Shown here piece after piece: positions 17,977 to 28,170 of a stretch of DNA of 64,000 nt (positions within the stretch are counted from its first letter, which is position 1; every line of letters starts with the position of its first letter). This DNA is from Nilaparvata lugens (taxonomy: Eukaryota > Arthropoda > Insecta > Hemiptera > Delphacidae). The DNA lies in contig NC_052511.1 in assembly GCF_014356525.2 (NCBI RefSeq), forward strand, positions 35,741,121-35,805,120, in the 5' to 3' direction. The notes below the pieces were generated by a model. It did not search any database. It was given only the letters and a program-made list of their open reading frames with translations, and was not told the origin of the DNA. The position numbers and the translations under genes are program-made.

Positions 17977-18472
17977 CAGTTATCATTGAATTAGTCTACG
18001 AGGTCAAATCACAGAATATACAGAATGGAAACTTGTAATCAATCGCCTATCTAACCAATGCTTTTTACATGACCACAATACTAAACACGTCACGTGACCT
18101 TGGGAAGTTCCAATCCTGGTCTTCTGATTGGCTCGTAGCAGTGAACCAGATCAATTGATCCGGATCATTAGAGTGATCCGAACCTACCATCAATACTATT
18201 ACAATGCGGCGCTTCCTAACAAGATGGCGGATTTTAGCGTCAGGGTACTAGCCAAGTTTCCGTACTGTATGTATACTGTGGACAAATGTAGCTTGTCATG
18301 GAATAATATTACAACAATTCATACTCAATCAGCTGTTTTCAGAATAGCAACAGATCAACAGCTGATTAGTTACAAAACTCCAAGGAAACAAGCCCTGATG
18401 ATGAATATAATGATAACTTGAAAAGCGTGGGTTCAATGGAACTGGAACAAAGGATCCTTGATGATATCCGTG
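17977..18472. other. Non-coding, no gene supported
   Basis: Mixed-composition sequence. An open frame at 18128-18421 starts without an ATG-supported context and shows no recognisable domain. Two ATCAATTGATCCGGATCA-type short palindromes lie near 18153. Confidence 0.35.
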
Positions 18473-18907
18473 GTTGGATTCACTACATACTGTCAGAATT
18501 CCTTATTTTTTAGATATTTATTTATTTTATTTATTTATTTACAATGCAAATGACACTAATGTAATAACATTGAAAGATAAAATAATAAGGTAGTCCTTGT
18601 GCTATTTTTCTTCCAAATTTATAGGTGACAAAGTCCAAGATAAGGTTAGAATTTCACTTGTACAATTTTTATAAAATTATGGTTCAAAATAAACATTAAA
18701 ACTATAAATTTTGAATTTAGATGGCTTAAATTGATAAATTAATTAGAGATATTCCACTCAATCACCACATTTAACGAATAATATTGAGTTATTTAACAAA
18801 ATTTGGAACTATTCAAGAAACACAAACTCGTAAACACTAAAGCTCAGCTTATATATTACATCAATGCTTCCTATTCGAGCAATTCTGACCAGTGAGTTTA
18901 AATTCAA
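18473..18907. repeat. ~90-bp hairpin repeat copy split by a LINE 3' tail
   Basis: The left half GGATTCACTACATACTGTCA (about 18476-18505) and the right half ATCAATGCTTCCTATTCGAG (about 18859-18907) are the two arms of the hairpin family. Between them lies a minus-oriented LINE-like 3' tail beginning TTTATTTATTTACAATGC. The same tail recurs at 47807-48090. Confidence 0.65.
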
Positions 18908-19600
18908 GGAAACAGAATCAAAAAACTATGTATGCAGACGACTTAGTAATAATTCAGAAAAATGAAGATTCCTTACAAAAATCAGTTTTCATGTTGGACA
19001 GAGTTGCTGAAAATCACAATTTGAGAATATCAGTTATAAAAACAAAATCCATGGCATTCAAAGGAAAATATCCAATTAGAACCAAAATAGAATTGAACGG
19101 AAAATTAATAGAACAAGTGAAAAATTTCAACTATCTTGGTAATGATGTAATATGATACAGATATTGATGTATGAAATAAAATTTCAAAGTTTCAGAAAAT
19201 ATGTGGCACTATACATAGAAACCTCAAAAATAAATCAAGACAAGAAACCAGAATAAAGTTCTATAATACCATTGCAGTTCCGACTCTCCTATATGGAAGT
19301 GAGAATTGGATTCACACACGTAGAATGAACAGTCGAATTCAAGCTGCAGAAATGAGGTTTCTAAGCAGTGTATTTGGCTGCACTAGAGTTGATAGAATAA
19401 GAAACACTGATATATGACAGGGTTTATTGGTTGCTCCTCTACGTGAAAGAATTATTCAAAATAGACGCAACTGGTGCAGTCATTTGGATAGAATGCCACC
19501 TGGAAGAATTCCCGTTGTAGTCCAAAACTATAGACCTACAGGAAAAAGAGATGTAGGGAGACCAAGAAAGAGATGGGTACCGGAACAGGTTCATTAATAA
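18908..19600 (+). pseudogene. RTE-like LINE reverse transcriptase fragment
   Basis: The first part (18928-19155) encodes YADDLVIIQKNEDSLQKSVF, the catalytic YADD motif and flanks, then KTKSMAFKGK and QVKNFNYLGN, the palm/thumb region of RTE-type reverse transcriptases. After a frameshift near 19155 the reading continues with LLYGSENWIHTRR, AEMRFLSSVFGCTR, a stop in NTDI, then GRPRKRW. The order and spacing match the C-terminal third of the family ORF. There are at least two frame breaks, so it is dead. Confidence 0.85.
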
Positions 19601-19654
19601 TCCTAATCCCTGAAGTGAAGATGATGATGAGAATCAAAAAACCTTCATGATAAA

Positions 19655-20560
19655 TAGAGTTAGTCATATGTATGGGAACCTCTCAATAAGTTGGAGACTG
19701 TTGTGGGTATAATACTGTATCTTTCAGGATAAGCTATTGGTCGAATATTCTACCTTTTGACATAAAACTGACTTTCAACCCCTCATAAGAGGGTGACTTA
19801 GGGGTTGTATCTCGAATATTTTAAATGTGAACACACATTGTGTGGTACATCATTTCAAAGGCCTTTTCAAAACAAAAAAGATGGCATTGATGGAAATGGT
19901 CTATGATACTTGTATCCAAAATGGCGACTAATTGAAGTTTTAGTTTTAATAGAAATGAGGAGTTGTAACTCAAATATTTTGAAAACCCATTGTGTTGTAC
20001 ATCAGTTTTTAAGGCCTTTTCAAAACGAGAAAGATGACATCAATAAAGATGTTCTATAATACTTTTATCCAAAATGGCGGCTGATTGAACTTTATCAATT
20101 ATTTCTTAAAAAACTAAAACTTCAATCAGCTACCATTTCGGATAAAAGTATCATAGAACATTTTTATAGATGTCATCTTTCTTGTTTGAGAAAGGCCTTT
20201 AAAGTGATGCACCACACAATGGGTGTTAACATTTAAAATAGTTAAGTTACAACCCCTCATTTCCTTAAAACTTAAACTTCAATCAGCCACCATTTTAGAT
20301 TCAAGTATCATAGAACACTTTTATCGATGCCATCTTTCTAGCTTTATAAAGGCATTGCAGATGATGTATCACACAATGGGTGTTTACATTTAAAATATTC
20401 GAGTTACAACCCCTAAGTCACCCCCTTATAAGGGGTTGAAATTCAGTTGTACGTCAAAAGGTAGATTATTCGACCAATAACTTATCCTGAAAGTTACAGT
20501 ATTATATCTACAACAGTCTTCAATTTATTGAAGGGTTCCCATACATATGACTCACTCTGT
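19655..20560. mobile_element. Foldback element (~0.9 kb, long inverted arms)
   Basis: Left end GTTAGTCATATGTATGGGAA mirrors right end TTCCCATACATATGACTCAC. The inverted similarity continues inward through ACCCCTCATAAGAGGGTGAC / GTCACCCCCTTATAAGGGGT and CACACATTGTGTGGTACATC / GATGTATCACACAATGGGTG. Inner direct repeats carry CAAAATGGCGGCTGATTGAA-type blocks. No coding frame was seen. Confidence 0.85.
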
Positions 20561-20569
20561 ATAATCATA

Positions 20570-20841
20570 GAGAAACAATAGCATAAGTAGATATCCCATG
20601 GTATAGGGCGTTTATGTCGCAACTTTTACTGATATCTCAAGCCGATAGGTAATGTAATTCTTTCCCGTGAAGCTGTGTGACACTGGTAGTCTCTCAAATG
20701 GTGCCGTTCATACACTCCCTCCCCAACAGAACAGTAAAATTCGACAATGATCAACAGTAATCGGCTTGAGATAACAGTAAAAGTTTCGACAAAAATGCCC
20801 TATACCATGGGATATCTACTTACGCTATTGTTTCTCTATGG
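20570..20841. mobile_element. ~270-bp MITE, copy 1 (GAAACAATAG termini)
   Basis: Arms GAAACAATAGCATAAGTAGA and TCTACTTACGCTATTGTTTC, with TATCCCATGGTATAGGGCGT mirrored inside. A second copy is at 49364-49628. Both begin right after ATCATAG-like sequence. Confidence 0.85.
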
Positions 20842-20847
20842 TATAAT

Positions 20848-20940
20848 ATAGTGAGGTTTACTTTAAACTGTCAAGATTTTCTAAACATACAATCAATGCT
20901 TCTTATTAGAACAATCATGACCGTTGAGAGTAAATTCAAG
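20848..20940. repeat. ~90-bp hairpin repeat copy
   Basis: TATAGTGAGGTTTACTTTAA - ACTGTCAAGATT - loop with ATCAATGCTTCTTATTAGA - ATCATGACCGTTGAGAGTAA. Arms are imperfectly complementary. Confidence 0.75.
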
Positions 20941-20976
20941 AATGAAACCATCCTTGATGATATTTATAGTTTACTT

Positions 20977-21067
20977 CTGAGATACACTTCAAACTGTCAG
21001 CAACCCCCTATGCATATAATCAATGCTTCTCATTTGAACAACTATGACGATTGAAAGTAGATTCAAG
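20977..21067. repeat. ~90-bp hairpin repeat copy, tandem to the previous one
   Basis: GAGATACACTTCAAACTGTC on the left, ATCAATGCTTCTCATTTGAA in the loop, then TATGACGATTGAAAGTAGAT. The CCTTGATGATAT-like spacer before it is shared with 18450. Confidence 0.75.
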
Positions 21068-21109
21068 TCAACAGAATCAAACAATCCTTCAAGATATTAT
21101 TCCTGCACC

Positions 21110-21675
21110 GAAAATCAAGTGACGAAGCAATGGTGATTTCATAGCCTCAAAATAGGTTAACTTTGAAGAACATTGACATTTTATCGGCATTTTTGGAGAG
21201 AAATAGTATAGGATCAGCTTAGGTTTTCCTCCAATGTCATAATATTATATTATGATTACAGTGTTTTTTGCAATGAATGAGTAAATACATATATACTTTT
21301 TTATGTATTAGAACACGACATGCAGTCAATTATTATCAATTATTATATATCTACCTTTTAGTTTTACTAATTTTTAGTCATTAATTATAACTGGCTGTTT
21401 CTGCAGCCAATTATTTGTTTTTCTGCTTATAATATCAACATTTACTCATATCTTTTTTTCAATCTGTATTTTTCTCAATTTAGTTTAATATAATATCAAT
21501 TTTTATAATTTAGTTTATCGATTTTAAATTCAGCGAACTACGCCAGGCCCTCACAAACACAGGCTTTTGCCTACATGTGAGTCTCTCATAACGTAAGGGT
21601 ATATATAAATGTACTGTAACTGTACTGTATTATTTGTAAATTGTGAGAATAAAATTTGATTTGATTTGATTTGAT
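21110..21675 (+). mobile_element. LINE 3' tail with (GATTT)n end
   Basis: The non-coding sequence ends AATAAAATTTGATTTGATTT followed by more GATTT units, typical of a 3'-anchored, 5'-truncated LINE on the plus strand. The start is not clear. It appears to interrupt the foldback at 21290-21855. Confidence 0.6.
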
Positions 21676-21855
21676 TTGATTAAGTAAGTAATTAAAAACT
21701 TTTACTTACTGACGGAAGTACTTTCAATCGTCTAGCTGTTGAAAATGATCGCTAGACGATCGAAAGTACTTCAGCCAGTAAGTAAAAGTTTTTAATTATT
21801 TACTTAATATTTGACTGCATGTCGTGTTTAAATACATAAAAAGTGTGTTAATACA
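21290..21855. repeat. Foldback with outer 18-bp and inner ~60-bp arms, split by the LINE tail
   Basis: AACACGACATGCAGTCAA (about 21312-21329) mirrors TTGACTGCATGTCGTGTT (about 21812-21829). The inner arms AATTAAAAACTTTTACTTAC and GTAAGTAAAAGTTTTTAATT enclose a centre with CGTCTAGC / GCTAGACG. Confidence 0.75.
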
Positions 21856-21902
21856 AAGTAGCTCGGAATGGATCAAGAAACCATCACCTTTAAATACATA
21901 TA

Positions 21903-22155
21903 TAGTGAGATCAACTCCAAACTGTCAGAATTCCATATACATAACCAATGCAACAACCCTTTACATTCGTAAAAGTAAATTCGTATGGCTTTTGTTGGTG
22001 GGGAGTCCCTTGCGGGAAGGTCCCACCGCCTGAATATATAATTTAAGCCGTCAATGGGCCTTACGACTGTCATACTTCAGCCGGGACCGACAGTTTTACA
22101 TTCGTAATGCTTCCCTTTCAAACACTGCTGACCGTTTAGAGTGAAACTCACTGAG
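21903..22155. repeat. ~90-bp hairpin repeat copy with a 122-bp insertion in its loop
   Basis: The left arm TAGTGAGATCAACTCCAAAC (21903) and the right arm AACACTGCTGACCGTTTAGA (22119) belong to one hairpin copy. The loop holds the 122-bp element and its target duplication. Confidence 0.8.
21973..22094 (+). mobile_element. 122-bp retroposon-like repeat, copy 2, with 13-bp target duplication
   Basis: It is flanked by TTTACATTCGTAA at 21960-21972 and again at 22095-22107, so its ends are exact. The interior includes GGTGGGACC-type sequence in reverse and CGTCAATGGGCCTTACGACT. The duplication length suggests LINE-type target-primed insertion (inferred). No coding frame and no clear tRNA promoter boxes. 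Confidence 0.85.
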
Positions 22156-23788
22156 TTTGGGCTGAGTAGAAAATTAGGGGCAGAATCTCAACCTGCTCGT
22201 GTATTGGTGATGAGTTTATGAGGAAATCCGCTGGAGGTCTCTGTTTGGTTCGTTAGGATTGTTACAAGGTGCTTCATGATCGTAGGTACGTACTATTACA
22301 ATTCCCCTGGCGCTATGATCACTGCTTTGTGTCCTATCAATGCCCTAATAGACCAGAAACTGTGTACTGCTCTCCGCTGTTTCTTCCTCACAACCACTCT
22401 CTCTCCCCCGCACTCTCTCACTATCAGTTATTTTCTCCCCGTTACCTATTGTTTATCCTATATTAATATTGTTCGACGTTTTCTGTTTTTCATTTTTCTT
22501 TTCTCATCCTTCCTTTCTCCCTCTTATCTACTTACCTTGCTTATTATCTTTCCACTGTTTCTTCCTCTTTTAATCTTCTTCTTCTCTCTCACTTTCAATG
22601 CACTTTTTGTCATTATCTTTTATACTTTATCATTTGTTCCACTTTTCCTGTTTTTCATCTACCTCTTTTCATCCTTCCTTTCTCACTGTTATCCACTTCT
22701 CAAGTTTATCATCTCTTTTATCTTGCTGATCTTCTCGTTTATGCCAGGGAATCTATATTCCACGTTTCTCCTACTCTTTCAATCTAATACATTCTATTGC
22801 CTTGTATATTCGCTTATACGTTCATTCTTTTTTATACCGTTTTCTCATTTCCTTGTTTACTCATGTGATTTTTCTCTTTTACTTATCGTCCTTTCTTTTT
22901 TTCCCTATCCCTGCCTATCAACTCTTCTCCTCTCACTTCCTTTCTCGTTCAATCTAAATTTATCTCGTTTGACTATTTTTTCTTCTATCAATTTTCTACA
23001 ACTGTGAATGATAACTACCATCCTTCAACTTCAGATTCTAATTATTTTTTCTCCTTTTCTTCTGTTGTTGGGAGGCTAATCGAACGAGTTGGGTCAAAAA
23101 GAGGTTCAACAAGAAGGTCCAACATCCGACTAACCTTTGTTTCCCATCGACTGGAGTTGGAGAATTAGTCGGACCGTAAGTGATGAAACAATCCGAATAG
23201 TAGTTCTACCAGTGGTCTAACAAGTTAGACACCAATAGGACTACTAGTTGGCTAGTAGTGAATGGCCTACATCATCAACTCTTCTTCACTGTTGTCTTCT
23301 ATCTCATTTCCTCTACTAATCTTTTTCTTCTTATCTTCATCACATTTACAACCTATCATCTTCTTCTACCTCCCTCTTCTATCTCATATTTCACCTTTCT
23401 CTCGCATTCTCTTTTCACCAGTCCTCCACTACCTTCCTATTCATCCACCTCAATCCCATATTCACTTCTGAATATTCCATGTCACTTCCTCTATTCTTTC
23501 TCCTTTTCTCTATTCTTCACCTTCCACCACTCTTCCATCTTCTACCTTGCTCTCCTTATCATCATCCTCTTCCACTTACGATTGAACTATATGGCTTTCT
23601 CAAATCACTCATTCATTTTCTCCTTTCTCCTTCACCTCCTCTTCTCTCCAATATTCCACCGTCCATTTCTTCTCTTGATCCTCTCTCATCAGCCTTTCCA
23701 CCACATTTCTCTTCAATCCGCGTAGTTCTCTCAGCAAGTAGAGGCCTACTGCTAGGCCTACAAGCAAGCTAGAGTGCAACCAAGTCTA
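22156..23788. other. Non-coding; pyrimidine-rich tracts
   Basis: 22370-23010 and 23270-23730 are strongly C/T-biased on the plus strand. The Leu/Phe/Ser-rich open frames there (for example 22276-23007 and 23258-23725) follow from that bias and do not resemble real membrane proteins. 23040-23260 is ordinary unique-looking sequence with no gene seen. Confidence 0.55.
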
Positions 23789-24003
23789 TAGTGTGGTCCA
23801 TATTATAATGGCAGTGGATGAAGATAGAAGAATAGCGATGCTGATTCTCTGCATTAATTGATTATATTTCTACACTGTCAAAAACATAACTGTCATCGTT
23901 GTGGACCTATAAAAGGATAGTACCACCGGCTTTGTCGAATGATAGACAAGGATAGCAAAACCAAAGTTGATCAAATACTGTCATTATAACTTGGACCTCA
24001 CTA
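23789..24003. mobile_element. MITE of the TAGTGAGG family, ~215-bp form
   Basis: Same interior as the copy at 9486-9700. TA flanks both ends (CTATAGTG on the left, CACTATAG on the right). Confidence 0.85.
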
Positions 24004-24522
24004 TAGCGACTCAAAGCCTTATAACTCAGCGTTCCGGTTCGAGTGCTCAAGCTAGACTGCTCTAGACAGACTGCTCACACAATCATTATGAGTCCTTTGG
24101 GAGTCATCTCTGTACTGTTCCTCTCTCTCCTACTCTTCTCCTTCTCCTCCTTCTCACTCATTACCCCCCATTTTCCCTCTCCTCCTTATCCTTCACACTG
24201 TTCAACTACCCATCCAGTTCACCACCCCTTCAACAATAGTTTGAATTCTCATCTACTCAACCTGCCATAGTACTTGTACTCACTGTAACTTTATCGTTCA
24301 TTTCTCAATAATATATTGTTTCCACTGTTTTTTTTTCGATTTGATCGTTCGCTTTTTTTGTTCTGCTCATTCACGTTTCTTGCCTCCTCTTCTTCTGTTT
24401 TCCTTATTAGTTCTTCCTCTCTATCAACTTGTCTCAAAATTCAATTTCCTCTCTGACTCTTCTCCATAGGTGAGGGGGTCATTAGGCTTCTTCTTCTGCT
24501 TCTTGTTCTTCTTGCTGGTGTA
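24004..24522. other. Non-coding, C/T-rich
   Basis: Low-complexity C/T-biased sequence with no gene seen. Confidence 0.4.
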
Positions 24523-24737
24523 GGTCTTGTTCTTCTTGTTCTTGCTCTTGTTCTTGTTCTTGTTCTTGTTCTTGTTCTTGTTCTTGTTCTTGTTCTTGCT
24601 CTTGCTCTTGCTATTGCTCTTGCTCTTGCTCTTGCTCTTGCTCTTGCTCTTGCTCTTGCTCTTGCTCTTGCTCTTGCTCTTGCTCTTGCTCTTGCTCTTG
24701 TTCTTGTTCTTATTCTTGTTCTTTTTCTTGTTCTTCT

Positions 24738-24769
<32 letters not shown>

Positions 24770-25030
24770 TTCTTCTCCTTCTTCTTCTTCTTCTTCTTCT
24801 CCTCCTTCTCCTTCTTCTCCTCCTTCTCCTTCTCCTTCTCCTTCACCTTCTTCTTCTTCTTCCTCTCCTTCTTCTTCTACATCATCATCTTCTCCTTCTC
24901 CTTCATCTCCTTCTCTTTCTCCTTCTTCTTCTTCTCCTTCTTCTTCTACATCATCATCTTCTCCTTCTCCTTCTTCTCCTTCTTGTCCTACCTCTCCTTC
25001 ATCACTCACTTTATCTTCTTCACCTTGTTC
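24523..25030. repeat. (TTCTTG/CTCTTG)n hexamer array grading into (CTT)n
   Basis: About 30 hexamers occur between about 24523 and 24725, followed by CTT-rich trinucleotide runs. This creates a false poly-Leu/poly-Phe frame on plus and Lys/Glu frames on minus. Confidence 0.9.
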
Positions 25031-25872
25031 CATCCTCATATTTTATTTTTCCCTCTTCTTCTCCTTCTCACATTTCATTTATTATCCTCTCCCTTCTATT
25101 CCTTCTCACATACTACTCGACCCTTGCTTAGTACCCCCTTTATCATCCCACTTGGTCATAGTACACCTCCACCTTCCTCTTCACTCCTTCCCCACTCCCA
25201 TCCACTCGCTACCTCCGCATGCTTTCCTTCTTGTACCTATATTTCGAATTCCCCCTCTGCACATCATCTCTCTCGGTTCCAGTTCACTTCCGTTTCTCAT
25301 CCTTATTTGCCTTTCTGTCACCCTTCCTAGTATGGATTCAACCCTTCCTCAACCACGTTAAAGACCCCCCCACTTACCACGTAATGAACTCACTCCTAAC
25401 TAAGAATCAACAGTTGACCTAAAGCTCGAACAAACTAACTCAACAGAGCGTTTAATTGTGGCCTATTTGTAGAGGAATAGATCTAGTTTGGATTCTATTG
25501 CATTTCCATTTTGCTCCTTGATACTACCCGATTATTCAAATTAAAATTAATGTATGCGAAGCATTTTACAATCATATTATGCGTGTGAGTTCCTATCATT
25601 TTTTTTCAATTGATGTGATAGTATAAGAAAGAATAGAAAAGGCGGTTGGCTCCATTTTATCCAATTATTACATTCTCTGCTTATTCATATTCTCTCTGGA
25701 CAGTATTCTCGAGACAAGTCCTAATAGAGATAAATTTGATTCAAATTATAGATATAGATTTTGACAGATGAATAAATATTGGATCTTCTCTATTCTATAA
25801 TTTTGATTAAGTCGTCACATATTCAAAAATACTCTATGCTATGGAACACGCATACACATACATTCTATAATA
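25031..25872. other. Non-coding, no gene seen
   Basis: C/T-rich to 25340, then AT-rich sequence. Nothing recognised. Confidence 0.4.
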
Positions 25873-26477
25873 TAGTGAGGTCCACGTTATGATGGCAGTG
25901 GAGAAAGATAAAAGAAAAACTTTGCCAAACCTCTGTCTTGTCAATGCCTTCTATAGACGGTAGTTGATACAGGTTTATTGATGTGATATAAACGGATCAT
26001 TCTCGTTTAAAATAATCAATTATATTTTATTGAGGGAACATTATAATTTCATAATGAATTTTCATTATTGAGATAAAATATTTTGTTAATTAATTGTTAA
26101 TTCTACAGATGGAAATTACTGAAATATTGCAAATATTCAAATGCAAATGAATAAATTATTATTATTAAACAAAAATACGAATTAAATGCTGTAATTCACC
26201 CCGAAGACTTCTGCTAGTAGCGCTAATCGAATTTCCATCTAGCTGTTTACCCTGTTGTCAATATTTGCTGTAGCATAAGTCTTCGGGGTGAATAACATAA
26301 TTTAATTTGGATTTTCGTTTGAAAATAATAATTAATTTTTAATCCTACATTATTGAAAGACGATCTTGCAACAGAGCAAAGCGAGAAAGAGATAGCGCTA
26401 ACCGCTTTGTTGAATGATAGACAAGGATAGCAGTACCATTGCTCATCAAACACTGTCATAATACGTGGACCTCACTT
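25873..26477. mobile_element. MITE of the TAGTGAGG family with a nested MITE
   Basis: Left end TAGTGAGGTCCACGTTATGA; right end TAATACGTGGACCTCACTTT. The interior ACAGAGCAAAGCGAGAAAGA matches other copies. A second inverted-repeat element sits at about 26155-26335. Confidence 0.85.
26155..26335. mobile_element. ~180-bp nested MITE (CACCCCGAAGACTT arms)
   Basis: ATTCACCCCGAAGACTT mirrors AAGTCTTCGGGGTGAAT. The inverted similarity extends about 60 bp outward to AATTATTATTATTAAAC on the left and its imperfect complement on the right. Confidence 0.75.
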
Positions 26478-26606
26478 TAAGAGTTCTCTGTGATACATTG
26501 AACTTCATTGAATTTGTGGTATAGATTCTTAGTTAAACATACATCTCAAGGTGCATTTTCGTTTATGCGTAAATTTCCGCAGTCGACGAGGGCAAGCATT
26601 GTTAAC
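26478..26606. other. Flank of the duplicated segment
   Basis: Short unique-looking sequence leading into copy 1 of the duplication; no feature. Confidence 0.3.
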
Positions 26607-28059
26607 ATTCATGTTGTCTAAATCTCAAGTGTGCTAAAACAGCTGATCAAAAAACTTTCCATTATTTTGTTCATTATTCAAGAATAAAGATATTTCTAAT
26701 AATATCAACATATTGCCATTTGAAAGTATAAAAAAAATATAAACTCAAGAAACCCCCATTGAATCATAAAATTGAACATAATATTTTAGGTTATGTAGAC
26801 AAATTGAAATCCACCCAATCTGAGATCCTCACATTGTCGTGGTCGACGACGACATTTACGCACAAACGAAAACCCAGATTTTACAAACATCTTCCACTGT
26901 AGATGCTATACTGTATATATACACATATATCCCAAGCTATTTATTATTTATTTATCATTTATTTATTGGATATAGCGAACAATACAATAGTTAGAAAAGA
27001 GAAAATCTGGTGTGGCGCACTCACACAACTTTCCTTGCCGTTATGAAAATTGATCACCTGACGCTAGTGTTCCCGCGCATCTCAAGTCTACTATTCAAAG
27101 ATTTGAGCCAGCTGCAGACACACATGAGGTCTGCTATCTCTTCATAGTGAATGATTCAATAGAATCAACGATAATTTGCAATTGAATAATCATATTTTCT
27201 CAAATTTAAAGCTTATTTTCAATTTTAGGTGAAAATGTTACTGAACATTAATTGTAGAGATTTTCATGCTCAATCTACTCCACTCGATTTTTTTTTTTGT
27301 TTAAATTGCATTTGAAGCCTGATAATTGGGAATCTAAAATCGTACTTTGCATTGATGGGGCGGAGCTCCTGAAATTTTTACAGATATGGGACTTGTGGCA
27401 GTTGATAGTGCTTATTGATGACTATTTTAGGTATGAATTTGATCAAAATCGTTGGAGCCGTTTCCGAGAAAATCACGAAAAACCCTGTTTTTGACAACAT
27501 TCTCGCCATTTTAGCCGCCATCTTGAATTGCATTTGATCGAAATTGTTCGTGTCGGGTCCTTATAGTGAAAGGACCTTAAGTTCCAAATTTCAAGTCATT
27601 CCGTTAATTGGGAGATGAGATATCGTGTACACAGACGCACATACACTCATACACACACACACACACACACCACACACACACACACACACATACAGACCAA
27701 TACCCAAAAACCAGTTTTTTGGACTCAGGGGACCTTGAAACGTATAGAAATTTAGAAATTGGGGTACCATTTTTTTTCGAAAGCAATACTTTCCTTACCT
27801 ATGGTAATAGGGCAAGGAAAGTAAAAACAGGCTACTGCCCAGAACTTCTTCTACTCCTCCTTCTATAGATAGTAAGTCACAAATACACATATACTGTACA
27901 GTACACATACACGCACAAACACATTCTCGAAACGAAATAATGGAAATTCATTTCCAACTGTACGAAGCAATATAGCATGGCGGTGCCGCGACGCTTTATT
28001 ACAGTTTGATAATATTCTTTCAGTGGAGGATAGCTGTGGTTATTATAGCATCCCGAGGC
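26607..28059. repeat. Segmental duplication, copy 1 (with empty LTR target site)
   Basis: It starts ATTCATGTTGTCTAAAT and ends CATCCCGAGGC, aligning with 31984-32901. Shared blocks include AACCCCCATTGAA-type sequence, ATTGAAATCCA and TCGTGGTCGACGACG. It carries an extra ~825-bp element (27003-27828) and lacks the LINE tail found in copy 2. Its left edge is continuous with unique sequence (GTTAACATTC), so here the LTR element's target site is empty. Confidence 0.8.
27003..27828. mobile_element. ~825-bp interspersed element with ACTTTCCTTGCC ends
   Basis: ACTTTCCTTGCC near the left end (27039) mirrors GGCAAGGAAAGT at the right end (27812-27823). It is absent from the paralogous copy at 31984-32901, which proves insertion. 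A CA microsatellite lies at 27650-27690. No coding frame is supported. I recall similar sequences as abundant in Hemiptera. Confidence 0.65.
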
Positions 28060-28133
28060 TAGCATTGCTGATAGCCGAGCGTCTTTCAATAATATTATTT
28101 ATTATTTTCTCGTCACAATTTTACTTTGTGACA
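28060..28133 (-). repeat. Truncated 3' LTR of copy 2
   Basis: It retains only the first ~74 bp of U3 (TGTCACAAAG on the minus strand). The minisatellite, TATA-like box and LTR 3' end are gone. The junction is with CATCCCGAGGC. Confidence 0.85.
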
Positions 28134-28147
28134 CCCCACTCCTACTT
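28134..28147 (-). other. Polypurine tract of copy 2
   Basis: AAGTAGGAGTGGGG next to the TGTCAC start, identical to copy 1. Confidence 0.8.
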
Positions 28148-28170
28148 GGGGGGGGGGGGTTCGGAGCCCT

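Noticed and set aside
18128..18421. 97-residue plus-strand frame
   Set aside because: No domain, and it adjoins repeats; host exon status cannot be shown from sequence alone.
22276..23007. 243-residue Leu/Phe/Ile-rich frame resembling a membrane protein
   Set aside because: It follows from a C/T-rich tract. There is no motif, and hydrophobicity is uniform rather than in helices with loops.
24527..25330. 267-residue poly-Leu/poly-Phe frame and its Lys- and Glu-rich minus-strand partners
   Set aside because: Direct translation of hexamer and CTT microsatellites.
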